Below, piece after piece: positions 5,495 to 8,384 of a stretch of 8,384 nt of DNA. The notes beneath the pieces are model-generated. The model saw nothing but the letters and a program-made list of their open reading frames with translations. It did not search any database and had not been told where the DNA came from. The position numbers and the translations under genes were made by a program. This stretch comes from Candidatus Falkowiibacteriota bacterium (GTDB taxonomy: Bacteria > Patescibacteriota > Patescibacteriia > JACRDY01): assembly GCA_016218485.1 (NCBI GenBank), contig JACRDY010000053.1, forward strand, positions 1-8,384. The letters are read 5' to 3'. Position 1 is the stretch's first letter. Each line of letters starts with the position of its first letter.

Positions 5495-7000
5495 TTAACG
5501 CAACCGCACAATATACACCTGCCCATCGGTAAAGAACAGATCACCGGAAAAATTCTGACCCAGCACCGGATCAACCAATTTCTCCTTCTGTGTGTCCGCC
5601 AGTGCGCCCGCCAGCTCGAGATCGTTAAAAATAAATTCCCGCTCGGTATCAATATCCGGACTGATCTGATGCGTCACCAGCCATTTGATACCAATGTCGA
5701 GGCTGGCGGTGCCAAAGTATATGTTCTGGCCATCCGTGGTCTGGAAATTAGTCCGCCAAAAACGCGTATGGTGCCGTTGCCGCACGCTAGCCTGTTCAGT
5801 AGTCTTTTCCCAGCCGAAATCATGCACCTGCCCGTTCCAGAAATCGGGCGTCATCGGCGCTGTGGCATACGGCTGATTGAATAACGCCGCTCTGGCCATC
5901 CGCGTCACGGAAGAAAAATTCACCCCGTCAGCCAGCTGCCAGCCCGCATCAGCAAACGCGGCCACAACCGCAGCGTCGTCAGGAGCCATAATAATAAAAC
6001 TCAGCGGCTCTTGGCGTGTCCCAATCAACGTCTCGGTGTACCGGCTGCGCTGATAAACCGTAAAGACATCAAATACCTGACTGACCACGGCGGGATTATC
6101 AAACGCGGGAGTAATCGGCTGCCAACGGCTGACCAAATACACACTGGCTCCGCCATAAAAAATCACCCCAACAATCAGTAACCCTATTCCCCAAGCACGA
6201 ACCCGGGGAGACAGACGCTCAATGGCTTGACCATACCAGCGCCATTCCAAGAGACTGATGCCCACCACGAGCCACAGGCAGCCAATCAAGTATCCGGCCC
6301 AAACATCACTAAACCAATGCACGCCCAAATACAGCCGGCTCAAACCGATTAAAAATATGATCGCTAAACTTAGGAATGCTACCGCGGCGCGAACTTTCTT
6401 AGTTTTAGACACCCGCCAAATAATGTACGCAATAAAGCCAAACAGCGCCACGCTGATTGTCGCGTGCGCGCTGGGAAACGAAGCAGCGGTCTCGGCGTAC
6501 GCGGCAGTGACCGGCCGGGCTCGGTGCAATAAAATTTTGCCCACAAAAGTAAATGACTCGCTCGACACAATCACCAGCCAAAAAATCAAAAACGGCGCAA
6601 AGCGCTTGAACGCTAGCCAGAGGAACAACGAAAACAGCAACGCCAACACCACAACGACCGGAACTTTACCCAAAACCGTAATCACAAAAAAGAATTTCAG
6701 CACCGGTAGACTGCGAAAGGAGTAGAAAAGATTAGCCATCCGGGTATCCGCCGCCAGAATCACTTCCGAACGAATAACGTCTTCAATGATACCGGCCAGC
6801 AGCGCCAAGACGTACATCAGCACGATCGCCAAAATGGTCAGCGGAAGACCGCTGAATTGCCCCCGGACAAAACGCCGACGGATCCAGCTGGTCAGCCGAG
6901 GATGTTTTTTGGCGAGTGACTGGATTTCCGGGTCAGTCATGACTGCTGAACGAATTGAACGCAGGACTGAACGAATCAGACGAAATAAAGAAGTGAACAT
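5495..7000 (-). CDS. PAP2-family membrane phosphatase with LssY C-terminal domain
   Basis: A 501-residue membrane protein. The N-terminal half is a type 2 phosphatidic acid phosphatase domain, which removes phosphate from lipid phosphates or undecaprenyl pyrophosphate at the outer membrane face. Its three signatures are complete: K155...RP162-163 (KILLHRARP), PSAH (176-179) and SR221-222...H228...D232 (SRLYLGVHWFSD). Hydrophobic helices occupy about 52-72, 100-127, 133-150, 180-196, 206-222, 236-250 and 268-290. The soluble C-terminal part (about 300-501) matches my memory of the LssY_C domain, which is often fused to PAP2; its role is unknown. I chose ATG 7000 (MFTSLFRLIR) because TATACT lies eight bases upstream. 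A 15-residue upstream extension to 7045 would be read through the promoter itself. This is the longest gene of the window, and 78 bases separate it from the kinase gene. Confidence 0.88.
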   Translation of the reverse strand: MFTSLFRLIRSVLRSIRSAVMTDPEIQSLAKKHPRLTSWIRRRFVRGQFSGLPLTILAIVLMYVLALLAGIIEDVIRSEVILAADTRMANLFYSFRSLPVLKFFFVITVLGKVPVVVVLALLFSLFLWLAFKRFAPFLIFWLVIVSSESFTFVGKILLHRARPVTAAYAETAASFPSAHATISVALFGFIAYIIWRVSKTKKVRAAVAFLSLAIIFLIGLSRLYLGVHWFSDVWAGYLIGCLWLVVGISLLEWRWYGQAIERLSPRVRAWGIGLLIVGVIFYGGASVYLVSRWQPITPAFDNPAVVSQVFDVFTVYQRSRYTETLIGTRQEPLSFIIMAPDDAAVVAAFADAGWQLADGVNFSSVTRMARAALFNQPYATAPMTPDFWNGQVHDFGWEKTTEQASVRQRHHTRFWRTNFQTTDGQNIYFGTASLDIGIKWLVTHQISPDIDTEREFIFNDLELAGALADTQKEKLVDPVLGQNFSGDLFFTDGQVYIVRLR

Positions 7001-7008
7001 ATGATGAC

Positions 7009-7037
7009 AGTATACCCTATCCGCGGCAGGCAGGCAA
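7009..7037 (-). promoter_or_regulatory. Promoter of the PAP2-LssY gene (probably leaderless)
   Basis: On the minus strand TTGCCT is followed by 17 bases and then TATACT, within TAGGGTATACT. Eight bases separate the -10 box from ATG 7000. This fits a leaderless or nearly leaderless message and decides the start codon. Confidence 0.7.
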
Positions 7038-7172
7038 AAAATCACTCTCCACCGACTCGCCGGAGAAATTCAACAGCGCTTCAGTCAAGTGAAATAACTC
7101 TCACAAAATTTAACCACCCCGAGTGTTATTAGGTCGTGTTTTTTAAAAAGTAGTGTACCTGAATTAGAACCT

Positions 7173-7327
7173 AACCTATCTCAAAAATAACTTTCTGCTG
7201 CAATTTGCCGATGGCGAACGAACAGCGTGAACCATAAGGAGATATAACGGCGTTATGGCGATGAATTTTGAACAATTTACAGCCGAAATCGGCAAATTGC
7301 AGCAGAAAGTTATTTTTGAGATAGGTT
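7173..7327. repeat. 155-bp palindromic element with 40-bp perfect arms
   Basis: The arms 7173-7212 and 7288-7327 are exact reverse complements over 40 bp (outer ends AACCTATCTC / GAGATAGGTT). A third, central palindrome ATAACG-G-CGTTAT (7244-7256) shares exactly the same centre, base 7250. The sequence between arm and centre has diverged. The hexamer AATTAG occurs at 7162-7167 and 7335-7340, a possible target duplication around a 167-bp unit. It is unrelated in sequence to the elements at 1-175 and 4293-4468. No transposase was recognised. Confidence 0.85.
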
Positions 7328-7356
7328 CTAGTATAATTAGTGAATTGATCAATCCC

Positions 7357-7378
7357 CGACCGCGGCGTGCCGCGGTCG
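7357..7378. terminator. GC-rich hairpin downstream of the unknown gene (possible terminator)
   Basis: CGACCGCGG (7357-7365), loop CGTG, then CCGCGGTCG (7370-7378) form a 9-bp stem. It lies about 30 bases past the stop of the minus-strand gene ending at 7408. A smaller hairpin, GGACT-ATT-AGTCC (7388-7400), sits between. No T-tract follows on the minus strand, so intrinsic termination is uncertain; it may instead protect the 3' end. Confidence 0.4.
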
Positions 7379-7407
7379 AGGATTTTGGGACTATTAGTCC
7401 TATTGCG

Positions 7408-8007
7408 TTAGCTTGCTTCAATCCGTGGGACTCTGGTGTGCAGCTCCATATGTATCGCCAACAGTAGCCGGTCGATGATTCGTTGGAGCGCTTCACGGGT
7501 GATTTTTTTCTCATCCCGGTAGGCTTTGGTGAACATTTCGATCAGCGCCACGTAGTCCGTGGGCGGACTGTCGCTCCGGATTTGAGCGATCTCGATCGGC
7601 AGATAGTCGGAGCTGTCTACGAAACCTGACATGTTGCGGTATTCCAGCTGGCCCTCCATCGTCTGGCCGTTGCAGAATGGGACCCATTGGCCATCATTGC
7701 GGATGCCGATGCCGAGTTCTCCGAGCAGCTGTTTGAGCTGCTGGAACTCTTCAAGAGTACCATGGAGCACCCCCCGCCGGTGATGATTGACCAGCAGGTT
7801 TGGCCCCTCACCTTGGTATGCCCAGCTGGATGTTTCCCCGAACACCCATCCTTGATAACGTTGAGGATCATTTCTGGGGATGAACGCGCGCATATCGAGG
7901 GGTTGGGAGAGTGCCCCGAGCACCCCCAGGGGATTGGGCACCAAGAACACCGTGTCGTTGCAGTGGCCGAAGAGGAAAACATCTTCTGGGAACATCCGGT
8001 CGCTCAT
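7408..8007 (-). CDS. Hypothetical protein, 199 aa, no recognised family
   Basis: I do not recognise this protein. It is soluble, without signal peptide or membrane helices. The N-terminal part (about 1-60) is rich in aromatic residues and prolines and looks like a beta-rich fold (VFLFGHCNDTVFLVPNPLGVLG, GWVFGETSSWAYQGEGPNLL). Then come HHRRG, a helix (about TLEEFQQLKQLLGELGIGI), a short polar section, and a helical C-terminus with the charged stretch YRDEKKITREALQRIIDRLL. The start ATG 8007 is chosen because GGAG stands six bases upstream, the clearest Shine-Dalgarno in the window. A longer reading would start at TTG 8067. Upstream are a TTGACA-17-TAAAGT promoter and two very short open frames. 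An IS30 remnant upstream and a palindrome downstream suggest a mobile neighbourhood. Confidence 0.7.
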   Translation of the reverse strand: MSDRMFPEDVFLFGHCNDTVFLVPNPLGVLGALSQPLDMRAFIPRNDPQRYQGWVFGETSSWAYQGEGPNLLVNHHRRGVLHGTLEEFQQLKQLLGELGIGIRNDGQWVPFCNGQTMEGQLEYRNMSGFVDSSDYLPIEIAQIRSDSPPTDYVALIEMFTKAYRDEKKITREALQRIIDRLLLAIHMELHTRVPRIEAS

Positions 8008-8133
8008 GACAAACTCCGTTTTCTGTTGGGTTATCTCCGCTGGTTTAGAGTGGTCGACTCCCAACAATCGTAGTGCATCAGCGAGTTACCTCCGTTGGCC
8101 CAGCGCCATTGGTCAGCTCTCGATGATTTTTGC

Positions 8134-8162
8134 ACTTTATTGTATTTTGATAATTTTGTCAA
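8134..8162 (-). promoter_or_regulatory. Promoter candidate for the unknown gene (TTGACA-N17-TAAAGT)
   Basis: The minus strand shows a perfect -35 hexamer TTGACA (8157-8162), exactly 17 bases, then TAAAGT (8134-8139). The -35 belongs to the first unit of the direct-repeat array. The expected leader to ATG 8007 is about 120 bases, long compared with the leaderless genes elsewhere in the window. Confidence 0.55.
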
Positions 8163-8214
8163 ATATTTAATTGTCAAATATTTAATGTCAAATATTTAAT
8201 TGACAATATTTATT
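8158..8214. repeat. AT-rich tandem direct repeats (GTCAAATATTTAATT type)
   Basis: Three units lie head to tail: GTCAAATATTTAATT (8158-8172), GTCAAATATTTAAT (8173-8186) and GTCAAATATTTAATT (8187-8201). A shorter variant, GACAATATTTATT (8202-8214), follows. Each unit contains the palindrome AAATATTT, and on the minus strand each ends in TTGAC, a -35-like string. It lies between the IS30 transposase end and the unknown gene, so it could be part of the IS end, a protein-binding array, or both. Confidence 0.8.
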
Positions 8215-8246
8215 AAATTTGGTAAAGTTTATAATTCTCTTCTGAC

Positions 8247-8384
8247 CTAAATTCCACCCCCAAGTGCAACTTCCGGGGTTTTGTTTTTTATGAATAAATT
8301 ATGCTCTACCATCGCCTCGTAAGGTGTTTGGTAGTTTAAAGATTTTCGTGGTTTGTTATTCAGAACAGTAACCATCTTTTTAAC
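8247..8384 (-). pseudogene. IS30-family transposase, C-terminal fragment (runs off the window)
   Basis: The last 45 codons of an open frame enter from the right edge and end at the stop 8247-8249. The reading VTVLNNKPRKSLNYQTPYEAMVEH is the typical tail of IS30-family transposases, where LN-RPRK-L-TP-E follows the catalytic Glu of the DDE integrase core. That Glu and the rest of the core lie outside the window, so I cannot say whether the transposase is intact; I use the pseudogene type only to mark a fragment. The end VALGGGI is short, as in the family. Downstream, the AT-rich repeats at 8158-8214 may hold the right terminal inverted repeat of the IS. Confidence 0.8.

Larger units (their letters stand above)
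7001..7407. other. Gene-poor stretch between the PAP2 gene and the unknown gene
   Basis: About 400 bases without a convincing gene. It contains the PAP2 promoter (7009-7037), a CAGGCAGGC run that overlaps its -35 region, about 130 bases in which I see nothing clear (7040-7160), a palindromic element (7173-7327), and a GC-rich hairpin (7357-7378). A plus-strand open frame (7255-7467) starts at the centre of the palindrome and runs antisense into the neighbouring gene; it has no well-placed Shine-Dalgarno. Confidence 0.6.

Noticed and set aside
6258..6725. Plus-strand open frame of 155 codons opposite the PAP2 gene
   Set aside because: It is the antisense shadow of a strongly supported PAP2 domain, has no Shine-Dalgarno, and its composition does not look like a folded protein.
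7130..7165. GGTCGTGTTTTTTAAAAAG followed by GTAGTGTACC, resembling the terminus of an IS256-type element
   Set aside because: The likeness is from memory only. No second terminus or transposase fragment is visible in the window.
7255..7467. Plus-strand frame starting in the 155-bp palindrome (MAMNFEQFTAEIGKLQQ...)
   Set aside because: AAGGAG is 13 bases from the first ATG and 19 from the second, too far. The second half is antisense to the unknown gene. It may be the remains of a mobile-element gene but cannot be supported as a CDS.
7687..8073. Plus-strand open frame of 128 codons opposite the unknown gene
   Set aside because: The minus-strand frame has GGAG six bases before ATG 8007 and a 17-base-spaced promoter. 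The plus-strand frame has neither, although both proteins are unrecognised and some doubt remains.
8158..8214. CRISPR array
   Set aside because: The repeats are 14-15 bp, tandem without spacers, and there are no cas genes.

Overview
The window looks like an accessory segment from a Candidatus Patescibacteria (CPR) type genome. The evidence is indirect. All convincing genes are compact and on the minus strand. Several start codons lie 6-9 bases after a clear -10 box with no Shine-Dalgarno sequence, which suggests leaderless mRNAs. The proteins (half-size MFS protein, TylF-like methyltransferase, PAP2-LssY, divergent GDPDs) are of kinds I associate with such genomes. No rRNA, tRNA or ribosomal protein is present to fix the lineage, so this is a judgement and not a proof.

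Layout, left to right; genes are transcribed right to left. Positions 1-175 hold one copy of a ~177-bp palindromic element, cut two bases short by the window edge. The next block contains an MFS transporter (175-1344), a cytosolic GDPD (1415-2086), a six-helix half-MFS protein (2105-2680), a second divergent GDPD (2751-3467) and a TylF-like methyltransferase (3576-4283). It is closed by an inverted second copy of the palindromic element (4293-4468). Beyond it are an APH/choline-kinase-fold phosphotransferase (4487-5416) and a PAP2 phosphatase fused to an LssY C-terminal domain (5495-7000). A gene-poor stretch (7001-7407) carries a different palindromic element and a GC-rich hairpin. It is followed by an unrecognised 199-aa protein (7408-8007), an AT-rich array of ~14-15-bp direct repeats (8158-8214), and the last 45 codons of an IS30-family transposase running off the right edge (8247-8384).

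The common biochemical theme is lipid and phosphodiester handling. Two GDPDs would release glycerol-3-phosphate and an alcohol from glycerophosphodiesters. MFS proteins next to them could carry such small molecules. A PAP2 phosphatase works on lipid phosphates or undecaprenyl pyrophosphate, and an APH-fold kinase could rephosphorylate a small alcohol or amine. Salvage of lipid parts from a host or the surroundings is a reasonable inference but is not shown by the sequence.

The most unusual signal is structural. At least four imperfect palindromes of about 100-180 bp lie at gene boundaries. Two are near-identical inverted copies bracketing five genes. One of these sits between a strong -10 box and its start codon, and removing it on paper restores the same -10-to-ATG spacing seen at a neighbouring leaderless promoter.
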